Assembly (NCBI GenBank): GCA_020025875.1
Contig: JAHHRI010000029.1
Span: forward strand, 1 to 16,389
Length of the DNA: 16,389 nucleotides
DNA from: Alphaproteobacteria bacterium
GTDB taxonomy: Bacteria; Pseudomonadota; Alphaproteobacteria; RF32; CAG-239
Direction: 5' to 3'
The first letter of the stretch is position 1. Each line of letters starts with the position of its first letter. The notes under the pieces are model-generated. The model searched no databases. It was not told the DNA's origin and was given only the letters and a program-made list of their open reading frames with translations. Shown here piece after piece: positions 6,275 through 13,941 of the stretch. The position numbers and the translations under genes are program-made.

Positions 6275-9200
6275 TCAATTCACCTCCGTCAAACGAGAGG
6301 TATTTGTCCACAATATCAGCGAGATAATTTCCTTGTCCGGATATATTTCTTTAAGCAGTGAGCGATATGCCGCCAGCTGTCGGCGGTATATTTCCGGCAC
6401 GTCTTCCGAGTTGGCGGCAGCCGCTCGGTTGGTTTTGAAATCGACAATAACGACTCGTTGCGGCTCCACGATCAAACGGTCTATCTGACCGGAAATGATT
6501 TTGCTGTCTACCATACCCATGACAGGCACTTCCGGTTTTGACAACGGACCGAAAACACTGCCGAATTTGGGGTTGTCGAGCAGAGAAAGCACCTCACGGA
6601 TAATTGTTTCGCGTTCTTTAGCATTCATTTCGGGCGCATGGCGTGCAACAAACAAAGACGCATTGTGTTCGCGACAGTCTTTTTCCGTTTGCGGCAGAAA
6701 TTGCAGCAAGCGGTGGATAAGGGATCCGCGTTTAAACGGCTTTTCTTGTTGCCGTGTTGCCAGCGGGGAAAATATCGCCGGTTCGTCTTCTTCCGGTCGG
6801 GAAGGAGTCAGCGGGCGCGACAACGGACTTTCGTCAAGAGCCGGCGTTGTTGCCCAGGGAGCGAGAGAAACGGGTGTCGGAGTCGCTTCTGTCGATTTGT
6901 TTTCCTCAACCCGAATGAGTTGCGGCGATAGATATTGACGACGATTATCGGTCGGTTCAATTTCGGAAATTTTTTCAAAACTGTTTTTAAACAGATTATA
7001 CCAACTGTCTTCTGCCGGTTTACGGGCTTTTCGCCAGCCGCAGACAATCATCCGATCTTCGGCGCGGGTGAGGGCGACATACATCAGTCGTCGGTATTCT
7101 TCGGCGGTTTTTTGTTTTTGTTTTTCTTTCAAACGGTCACAGTTTTTTTCATAGTCGGCAGCAGAAGACGGGTAAAAAAACAATCCGTCTTCGTTCCACA
7201 GAATTCCTGCTTCCCGTTTGCATTGAGGAATCCGTGTGGTGTCGGGAAGAATAACGATCGGAGCTTGCAGACCTTTTGATCCGTGAACGGTCATCAGGCG
7301 TACCAGATCGCTGTTACCGGCTTCTGCTTCGCGTTTGATTTCCACATCATCGCTTTCAAACCATTCGATAAATTTTTGTAGGGAAGCAACATGGCTTTGT
7401 TCAAAAGCAGCCGCCAAATTTAAAAATTCATCAAGTCCGTCTTCCGCTTCGCTGCCCATTCTTTCGGCAAAGCGGCGGCGTCCGTTTAAAACGCCGAGAA
7501 CTTCCGAAAAAAGTTCAAACGGGCGCACATAGTCCGCCATATTCATCAGATGCTTTAAGGTTTCTTTTTCCGCAACATAATCAGAACACCGTTCAAGGCT
7601 TTTCCACAGGCTGCCGGAACGTTGGTAACAAAGTTTGAACAAGTCGTCATCGTCAAGCCCGAACAGAGGCGATTTCAGAACTTCTGCCAAACTGAGGTCA
7701 TCTTCGGGCAGCAGCAAAAATTTACCGAGGCTGATAAGATCTTGCACGGCTATTTGTTCTAACAGACGAATGCGATCTATGCCGGCAATGCGAACACCGG
7801 CTTTTTTGCATTCGCGGATCAGTTCTTCGCAAAAAGCATCGCGGCTGCGAACCAGAATGAGAAAATCGCTGTAACGTAACGGACGTCCGTGAGAAACCAG
7901 CATTTCTCCGCCGGTGACCATGGCGCGAATTTTTTCGGCAATCATTCTTGCCATTCGTGTGCCGGTGGTAGGGGCACTTTCGTGTTCAATCGGCGGCTGC
8001 CACTCGTTGATATTTTCGTTTTCTTCCGGCTCAAGCAGCTCCCACAGTTCAACTTGACCGCCTTCTCCCTGACGAAAAGGAATATGAACCGGAGTTTCGT
8101 CGGGAGAAGCCACACCGGCTGAAACTTGCGGATCGGCAAACAGATGATTGACAGTGTCCAGCACTGCCGGAGTCGAACGGAAAGAAACCTGCAAATCAAC
8201 TTGTTTGAATTTATCCGTCTTTTGCGCAAAATAACGGCGCATCTCGTCAAATTTGTCAGGATCGGCTCCCTGAAAGCTGTAAATGGATTGTTTGCGATCA
8301 CCGACGGCAAAAATGGTGCGGTTGCGTCCGTCTTCGGAAGTAAAAAATTCTTCGCTGACAGCACGAATAATTGCCCATTGATCGGGAGAAGTGTCTTGGG
8401 CCTCGTCAATCAGAATATTGTCGATGCCGCCGTCGAGCTTAAATAAGACCCACTGAGCGGTTTCTTTGTCATCGAGCAGCCGTCGGGTCAGCAAAATCAT
8501 GTCGTTATAGTCCATCAAGGCGTGTGCCTGTTTATAACTCTCATAGTTTTTAGTCAGTTCTTCGGCAAGAATGACAACGGCTTCGGTGGCTAGAAAAACC
8601 CGCAATGCTTTTTGTTTTTCGATTTGATTTAAGACTCTGTCAGCTTCTTCTGCAAAAATTTTTGCCAGCTGCGGATTGTTTGTCAATTCCGATTTAGCGG
8701 CAATCGTCTTATAAATGTTTCCGTCGCTGCCGATAAAAGCACCGACATAGTCTGCAAAGTTGTCGGGTGCGGCATTTTGCAAAATGTTTGCCAGCTTTTC
8801 TGCGCGGCGGGCAAACCGTACGCCGCTTTTGAGCCAGGCAGCCAGCAAAATTTTCATTTCCTCGCGGGGCATGGCGGCAAAAAAGAGACGGGTGAGTTCT
8901 TGTTCGTTTGTATCGGGATGAACGCCTAACTGAGCGGCTTGGGCGGCAAGCAGTTCGTCCGGTGAGGATAAATTTTTAAATAACTGACTGATTTTACCGC
9001 GTTCGTCAATGATGGTATTGATAATTTCCGGAAATTTTAATTCGCTGACATTTTCCGTTAAAAAGACCATTGCTTTGGCGGCGCGACTGTCGGGATTGTT
9101 GCGGATTTTTCCGATAAGACGATTTTTTATATCTTCGGTTGTTTCTTTTGCCGTGCGATCGTCCATAATTTCGAAATAAGGAGAAATGCCCGCCTCAAGA

Positions 9201-9655
9201 GGAAACCTTTTCAAAATTTCCTGACAAAAACTGTGTATGGTTTGAATTTTGATGCCTCCGGGGGTATCGAGTAAGACGGCAAACAGTTTGCGGGCGCGGG
9301 CTTTTAACCGCTCCGCCTGTTTTTCGTCTTGCGGCAAAACACCGTAAAGGGCAATCAATTCTTTTTCCAAATCTTGTTCGGAAGCAACGGCCCAACCGCT
9401 CAATTTTTTAGAAACTCTGGAACTCATTTCAACCGCCGCTGCCTTGGTGTAGGTCAAACACAGCAGTTTGTCGGGATTTCCGCCTGCCAAAAGTATCCGC
9501 AGAACCCGATCGGAAAGCACTTTGGTTTTGCCGGTGCCGGCGGAGGCATTAACCCAAACGGAGCATGAAGGATCGGCGGCTTGCCGTTGTCCCGAGGTGG
9601 CAAGGCTGCCGAGTTCGCGGCGTTTTTGTTCGATGGTTTCGTTTTTATTCGTCAT
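6275..9655 (-). CDS. addA: AddA subunit of the AddAB helicase-nuclease
   Basis: AddA is the motor and one of the two nucleases of AddAB, which resects double-strand breaks for RecA-dependent repair and replaces RecBCD in alphaproteobacteria. The 1,126-residue protein is a UvrD-type superfamily 1 helicase. Walker A is NASAGTGKT (36-44), motif II is DEAQD (417-421), motif III is GDRKQSIYSFQGA (452-464), motif IV is QVSFRST (489-495), motif V is VHGSKG (790-795) and motif VI is YVALTRAEDR (859-868). A RecB-type nuclease closes the chain, with QIDRL (D1059), DFKT (D1072, K1074) and QLAAYR near 1093. All expected catalytic residues are present. Its start overlaps the addB end by 11 bases, which suggests translational coupling and equal subunit output. 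Confidence 0.97.
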   Translation of the reverse strand: MTNKNETIEQKRRELGSLATSGQRQAADPSCSVWVNASAGTGKTKVLSDRVLRILLAGGNPDKLLCLTYTKAAAVEMSSRVSKKLSGWAVASEQDLEKELIALYGVLPQDEKQAERLKARARKLFAVLLDTPGGIKIQTIHSFCQEILKRFPLEAGISPYFEIMDDRTAKETTEDIKNRLIGKIRNNPDSRAAKAMVFLTENVSELKFPEIINTIIDERGKISQLFKNLSSPDELLAAQAAQLGVHPDTNEQELTRLFFAAMPREEMKILLAAWLKSGVRFARRAEKLANILQNAAPDNFADYVGAFIGSDGNIYKTIAAKSELTNNPQLAKIFAEEADRVLNQIEKQKALRVFLATEAVVILAEELTKNYESYKQAHALMDYNDMILLTRRLLDDKETAQWVLFKLDGGIDNILIDEAQDTSPDQWAIIRAVSEEFFTSEDGRNRTIFAVGDRKQSIYSFQGADPDKFDEMRRYFAQKTDKFKQVDLQVSFRSTPAVLDTVNHLFADPQVSAGVASPDETPVHIPFRQGEGGQVELWELLEPEENENINEWQPPIEHESAPTTGTRMARMIAEKIRAMVTGGEMLVSHGRPLRYSDFLILVRSRDAFCEELIRECKKAGVRIAGIDRIRLLEQIAVQDLISLGKFLLLPEDDLSLAEVLKSPLFGLDDDDLFKLCYQRSGSLWKSLERCSDYVAEKETLKHLMNMADYVRPFELFSEVLGVLNGRRRFAERMGSEAEDGLDEFLNLAAAFEQSHVASLQKFIEWFESDDVEIKREAEAGNSDLVRLMTVHGSKGLQAPIVILPDTTRIPQCKREAGILWNEDGLFFYPSSAADYEKNCDRLKEKQKQKTAEEYRRLMYVALTRAEDRMIVCGWRKARKPAEDSWYNLFKNSFEKISEIEPTDNRRQYLSPQLIRVEENKSTEATPTPVSLAPWATTPALDESPLSRPLTPSRPEEDEPAIFSPLATRQQEKPFKRGSLIHRLLQFLPQTEKDCREHNASLFVARHAPEMNAKERETIIREVLSLLDNPKFGSVFGPLSKPEVPVMGMVDSKIISGQIDRLIVEPQRVVIVDFKTNRAAAANSEDVPEIYRRQLAAYRSLLKEIYPDKEIISLILWTNTSRLTEVN

Positions 9656-12515
9656 TGCGGTCGTTTACTCCCCATTCTCGGATCCGTGAAAGATGCTCAT
9701 AATCGGAATAAGTCGGCGCATATTTGGGGTTCGGTTGTGTCAGATAAGCTTTGTTTTCGTTATCAAACACAGCAATCAGCCGTTTGATGTTTTCGAGATT
9801 ATGTTCCAAAATTTCATTGATTTTTTCTTCCACGCAAATTTCTTCTTTAGCCAAACGCCAGTAGCAAAGCGAGTTGATTTCGGCAGCGGGAATATCTGCA
9901 AAACCGCCGTTTAGACCGATAATGCCCTCAATGGGTAATTGCGGAGCATAGCCGGCAGATATTTCCTTTTTTGTTCTTGCGCGTCCCGTTTTGTAATCAA
10001 TGATATTGATCTTACCGTCAAGCGTCAGATCTATACGGTCGGCTTTGGCGGCAATGGTAAATCTTCCGGCAGGTGCGTCAAAGCTATATTGCCCTTCAAC
10101 TTCACAAAAGACTTGAGATATTTCTCGGCGGTAGTTTTTTTCTTTATCCAACACCCAGCGAACAATTTTATCAAGCGTCGGTTGCCAAAAAGCCAGTGTT
10201 TGTTCGCCGATGCCGGCGGCGGCAAATTCTTGCTTGCCGATTTCTTTTAGAATTTCACTTGCATCGGCAGGAAGTTGTTTGGGAAAACGGCGGTTGAATT
10301 TTTCCAGCACCGCGTGAACGATAATACCGAGATCTACAATCCCCGGTTTTCGGTTGAGTTCTTCCAGCGGCGCCAGTTTGAGGATATATTTGGCAAAGAT
10401 GATATAGGGATCGCGCATGAGGTTTTCGATGGCGCCTGCCCAAAGTTTGCGCGGGCGGGAGGAAAGCGGCGGTTTGGGTTGAGGAGCACCGATTGGCGTA
10501 TAAGCGCATGGTTGGTCGAGTAATGTTGCTGTTTGTTGATAAAAAACATCGGTGAGGGTGGCGGGGTTGATACCGGCAGCCGTCAGCACCGTTTCCAGCC
10601 GCATCCACCAACGCGATTTTGTCATCGGGGTACCGTTGACACGTTCCGCACGGGTCAGATACACCTCTTTTTGCGCCAACAGATGGGAGAAGTCGCCGGC
10701 GGCAATTCCTATGGCCTTTTCCGGCTGTGGCAGACCAAAGTCTTTTTTCATTGGTCGCGACATCCATGCGCCTGCCGGTGCGGCAGACGGCAGGCTGCCT
10801 TCGTTGGCTTCGCCTATGATGATGGTGTCAAAACCGCTTAAACGCGCCTCTATCGGACCGAGAATTTTTAAGCGCGGGTGTGTGCCGTATTTGGGGCGTA
10901 CGGTGATGGCCGACATTAGCGAAGATATAAAACCGCCATATTGATTTTGTGCGATTGTCGGCAAAGTTTCGGCGTTTTCGAGCAGGGAGGAAAAGAAAAG
11001 GGAGGCGCTTGTGCCGTCATCTCCTTTCCATAGCCTTTCGGCGCCGTTGGTTTTGTCATCGGCAGCCAGCTTTTCGGCTATTTGCAAATGCGTGCGGAGC
11101 AATTCATCGAACGGGGCTTGCGGTTGTCGGCAAAGTTTTGCCAGCGGCTGCAAAGTTTCTTTTTGCAGGGCAATAAATTTTTCAATTTCATGATCTTTTT
11201 GCCCGTTGCGAAGAAGCTTTCTTTCATATTCGCGGATACGGGTACGAAAAACGGCGGTTTTTTCGCCGGCGGCGGCAAAGGGGTGTTTTAACAGACCGAG
11301 AAAGCTAACGTTATCGTCTTCTTTTTCGCAACATTCGACAATCAATCTGAGGAAAATGCCGATGGGCGTTTGTGTCAGCGGTCGTCCGGCAGAATCGTCA
11401 ACATTGATATTCCAGCGTCTGAGTTCGGCAGCGACACGGCGTGCCAAATTGCGATCGGAAGTGACCATTGCGGCGGTTTTTTCCGGTGTTTCCAACGTGT
11501 GCCGCATAATTGTTGCAATGGTTAGCGCTTCTTCGCGAAATTCTCGGCAGCTGATCAGATGTATTCCGTCTAAAGCATCTGCGGGAAAGGTTTGTGCTGA
11601 AATTTTCCGCCAGCGGTCTGTGGTGGCGGCAGGGCGCATGGTTTCGGAGATCAGTTTTTCTCTGCCTTGCGCGCAGGGCGGCAAGGCATCGGTAATTTGC
11701 TCTCGGGTTAAGCCGAGATAGTCCAGCAGTGTTTTTGTTTCGTACTGAGGATGAGATTCGTCAAGCAACTGCCATGAATGTTCGTCCAAGCAACGATCCA
11801 AGTCGTTTAAATACACTGTTCCGCAGGGCATTTCCGCCACAGTTTTGATCAGTTCGCGAATGGCGGGAAAGGCGCCGGACGTGCCGGCAACGATAACCCG
11901 ACCGGCAGGCGGTGTTTGCCGCCATAAAGCGCATTGCCTTTTTAGAAGGGAGGTTTTTCTTGCGGCCGGATTGGAAAAGCCTCGCTCAGCCAAAATTTGC
12001 GGAAAATATTCGGTGATGATTTTCAGAAAATCCAACGTTTTTTGCCAATGGGCGGCATATTCTTCGGGAACCAGATTGTTTAGGGAAGAAAAGTCCAGCT
12101 CCTCACTCTCCACATTGTCCAACAGTCGCCCCAATTCGGTCGCCAGAGCGGCAGCCTGTGCCAAAGAGCCGCCGCCGGTCAGTTCTTTTTGTCTGCCGGC
12201 AATCAGTCTGGTGAACAACAGTGTTCTTTCAATAGGAGAAACGGCAGGCGCGGTTTCTGTCGCCTGCGGCATTCCGTCGGCAAAAAAAAGTTCGTCTTCG
12301 TCGGGGTCGCCAAGCGGCTGAATGCGTGGCAAAATGGTAGGTTGCATACCGTTTAGACGGACAAAGGCATTGCGCAGCTCACGGCAGGCGCGACGATTGG
12401 GCAGCAGAACCAAAGTGTCTGCCAAATCAAAACCGTTGCCGTCGGCCAGTATCAAGCCGGCTATGGCATCGACCGTGCTGAAACCGGCCGGTATGTTGCG
12501 GATGTTTGTGGCCAA
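9645..12515 (-). CDS. addB: AddB subunit of the AddAB helicase-nuclease, TTG start
   Basis: AddB is the partner of AddA and supplies the second nuclease, cutting the other DNA strand at breaks. I place the start at a TTG (12515-12513), giving 956 residues beginning MATNIRNIPAG. AAGGA lies seven bases upstream, and the codon is only 16 bases after the rdgB stop. The longer frame to an ATG at 12659 would overlap rdgB by 128 bases and adds a lysine-rich tail unlike the family. The N-terminal region has no working Walker A. Another phosphate-loop-like stretch, AGTSGAFPA near 210-218, lacks the lysine. This fits a non-ATPase helicase fold. The nuclease is intact: D826 in KADRID and D840/K842 in IIDYKTG. 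The gene sits between rdgB and addA, which it overlaps by 11 bases. Confidence 0.93.
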   Translation of the reverse strand: MATNIRNIPAGFSTVDAIAGLILADGNGFDLADTLVLLPNRRACRELRNAFVRLNGMQPTILPRIQPLGDPDEDELFFADGMPQATETAPAVSPIERTLLFTRLIAGRQKELTGGGSLAQAAALATELGRLLDNVESEELDFSSLNNLVPEEYAAHWQKTLDFLKIITEYFPQILAERGFSNPAARKTSLLKRQCALWRQTPPAGRVIVAGTSGAFPAIRELIKTVAEMPCGTVYLNDLDRCLDEHSWQLLDESHPQYETKTLLDYLGLTREQITDALPPCAQGREKLISETMRPAATTDRWRKISAQTFPADALDGIHLISCREFREEALTIATIMRHTLETPEKTAAMVTSDRNLARRVAAELRRWNINVDDSAGRPLTQTPIGIFLRLIVECCEKEDDNVSFLGLLKHPFAAAGEKTAVFRTRIREYERKLLRNGQKDHEIEKFIALQKETLQPLAKLCRQPQAPFDELLRTHLQIAEKLAADDKTNGAERLWKGDDGTSASLFFSSLLENAETLPTIAQNQYGGFISSLMSAITVRPKYGTHPRLKILGPIEARLSGFDTIIIGEANEGSLPSAAPAGAWMSRPMKKDFGLPQPEKAIGIAAGDFSHLLAQKEVYLTRAERVNGTPMTKSRWWMRLETVLTAAGINPATLTDVFYQQTATLLDQPCAYTPIGAPQPKPPLSSRPRKLWAGAIENLMRDPYIIFAKYILKLAPLEELNRKPGIVDLGIIVHAVLEKFNRRFPKQLPADASEILKEIGKQEFAAAGIGEQTLAFWQPTLDKIVRWVLDKEKNYRREISQVFCEVEGQYSFDAPAGRFTIAAKADRIDLTLDGKINIIDYKTGRARTKKEISAGYAPQLPIEGIIGLNGGFADIPAAEINSLCYWRLAKEEICVEEKINEILEHNLENIKRLIAVFDNENKAYLTQPNPKYAPTYSDYEHLSRIREWGVNDRNDE

Positions 12516-12520
12516 CTTTT

Positions 12521-12525
12521 TCCTT
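12521..12525 (-). promoter_or_regulatory. Ribosome binding site that decides the addB start
   Basis: AAGGA within an A-rich stretch lies in the short gap between the rdgB stop and the TTG at 12515. No ATG or GTG follows at a suitable distance in the addB frame, so this site points to TTG initiation. Confidence 0.7.
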
Positions 12526-12531
12526 TTTGTG

Positions 12532-13116
12532 TTATTTGATTTCCTTGATAAATTTTTCCAATGCGCGGCGGCGGTGAGAAATTTGGTTTTTAACGTCTTC
12601 GCCGAGTTCGCCAAAGGTTTGTTCGTATCCTTCGGGGATAAAAATGGGATCGTAGCCAAAGCCTTTTTCTCCGCAAGGTTTAAGGGCTATTTCTCCGTCC
12701 ACGCGCCCTTCAAACAGCTTTACCTTTTCGTTTGGGCAAGCCAGTGCCAGACAACAAGAAAAATGGGCTTTGCGGGTTTCTTTGCCTGATTCGCCGATTT
12801 CTTTCAATAACATTTCCATTCCCAGCTTAAAGTTTCGTTCCGGCGCATAGCGGGCGGAATAGACCCCTGGGCGTCCGTCGAGCGCATCGATACATAGTCC
12901 GGAATCGTCTGCCAGACAGGGCAATCCACACATTAAGCTCAAAGCATTAGCCTTAATTTTTGCATTTTCTTCAAAAGTTTTGCCGGTTTCTTCAACATCT
13001 CCCAGTCGCAGTTCTTTGGCCGATTGCACTTCAATGTGCAATGGGGCAAGCAAGGCTTTGATTTCTGCAATTTTACCGTCGTTGTGACTGGCAACAACCA
13101 ATTTGGTCAATTTCAT
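12532..13116 (-). CDS. rdgB: dITP/XTP pyrophosphatase RdgB (Ham1 family)
   Basis: This cytosolic enzyme hydrolyses dITP, XTP and similar deaminated purine nucleotides to monophosphates, keeping hypoxanthine and xanthine out of DNA. The 194-residue protein has the family motifs: ASHNDGK (9-15) at the substrate site, ADDSGLCIDAL (69-79) with metal-binding acidic residues, GRPGVYSARYA (81-91), GEKGFGYDP (149-157) and the closing SHRRRAL (180-186). Length is normal. Its ATG directly follows the rph TAA with no gap. Its ribosome site AGGAG (13129-13125) lies inside the last codons of rph, so the two are probably translationally coupled. The rph-rdgB pair is common in proteobacteria. Here it leads into addB-addA, linking nucleotide cleaning with break repair by position. 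Confidence 0.96.
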   Translation of the reverse strand: MKLTKLVVASHNDGKIAEIKALLAPLHIEVQSAKELRLGDVEETGKTFEENAKIKANALSLMCGLPCLADDSGLCIDALDGRPGVYSARYAPERNFKLGMEMLLKEIGESGKETRKAHFSCCLALACPNEKVKLFEGRVDGEIALKPCGEKGFGYDPIFIPEGYEQTFGELGEDVKNQISHRRRALEKFIKEIK

Positions 13117-13830
13117 TTACTTCACTCCTAAAACTTTCTTTTGTTCGGCTATCAATTGTTTAATTCCTTCTTTGGCAAGTGTCATCAACTCGCCGAAATC
13201 TTCTTCTGCAAATGGTAGTTCTTCGGCCGTACCCTGAATTTCGACAATTTTGCCGCTTTCTGTCAGCACAAAATTCATGTCAACCTGAGCGTGGGAGTCT
13301 TCCTCGTAGTCAACATCGAGGATTTTTTCTCCGGCGAAAATATCGCAAGAAACGGCAGCGACAAATTCCCGAATCGGATTGGCATTGAGTTTTTTACGAG
13401 CAACCAGTTTTTCCATTGCCAGATACAGAGCAACAAAGCCGCCGGTGATCGAGGCTGTTCTGGTGCCTCCGTCAGCCTGAATGACGTCACAGTCGATACA
13501 GATGGAAATATCTTTCATTTTGCTTAAGTCAACCACCGCTCGTAGTGAGCGGCCGATTAACCGTTGAATTTCTTGCGTGCGACCGGAAGGAAGTTTTGTT
13601 TCGCGCGGTACCCGTAACCGATTGGCGCGCGGAAGCATACCATATTCGGCGGTAATCCAACCCTTGTTTTGTCCTTTCAGCCAGTTTGGCACTTTTTCTT
13701 CGACGCTTGCGGTACAGACGACATGAGTGTTGCCGAATTTGACCAGACAAGACCCTTCCGCATAGGGGTTGCAGTCGCAGATCAGTTCGATATTGCGTAG
13801 CTGATTGTTTTTTCGGTTGGTGTTACGCAT
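13117..13830 (-). CDS. rph: Ribonuclease PH
   Basis: RNase PH is a phosphate-dependent 3'-5' exoribonuclease that trims the 3' ends of tRNA precursors. I place the start at the ATG at 13830, giving 237 residues, the usual family length. AAGGA (13841-13837) sits six bases before it, whereas the in-frame ATG at 13851 has no such site and may lie within the promoter. Visible features are SGRTQEIQRLIGRSLR (82-97) with phosphate-binding R84, QADGGTRTASITGG (118-131) with R124, and DYEEDSHAQVD (174-184) with metal ligands D178 and D184. It is the first gene of the rph-rdgB-addB-addA series. The extreme N-terminus is asparagine-rich and differs from the common MRPSGR start, but the rest is canonical. 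Confidence 0.95.
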   Translation of the reverse strand: MRNTNRKNNQLRNIELICDCNPYAEGSCLVKFGNTHVVCTASVEEKVPNWLKGQNKGWITAEYGMLPRANRLRVPRETKLPSGRTQEIQRLIGRSLRAVVDLSKMKDISICIDCDVIQADGGTRTASITGGFVALYLAMEKLVARKKLNANPIREFVAAVSCDIFAGEKILDVDYEEDSHAQVDMNFVLTESGKIVEIQGTAEELPFAEEDFGELMTLAKEGIKQLIAEQKKVLGVK

Positions 13831-13836
13831 GATGTT

Positions 13837-13841
13837 TCCTT
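13837..13841 (-). promoter_or_regulatory. Ribosome binding site that decides the rph start
   Basis: AAGGA on the minus strand is six bases ahead of the ATG at 13830 and lies inside the reading frame that would start at 13851. It favours the shorter protein of 237 residues. Confidence 0.65.
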
Positions 13842-13848
13842 CTGTTGT

Positions 13849-13876
13849 CATATATATTTTAAATACGCTAATTCAA
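13849..13876 (-). promoter_or_regulatory. Tentative promoter of the rph operon
   Basis: TTGAAT (13876-13871) followed after 16 bases by TATATG (13854-13849) on the minus strand, just upstream of the rph ribosome site and just after the typA terminator. An alternative is TTGCAC (13886-13881) with TATTTA 17 bases later. Both are weak matches, but a promoter is expected here because a terminator lies upstream. Confidence 0.35.
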
Positions 13877-13903
13877 AATCCGGTGCAAGGATTTTCAGAA
13901 AAT

Positions 13904-13934
13904 ATAAGCAGCCGTTTTTATGTCGGCTGCTTAT
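13904..13934 (-). terminator. Hairpin terminator of typA
   Basis: A perfect 11-bp stem (13904-13914 with 13924-13934, loop of nine) begins eight bases after the typA stop. On the minus strand it is followed by a moderate T-rich tail containing TTTT. It separates typA from rph. Confidence 0.7.
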
Positions 13935-13941
13935 AATAATA

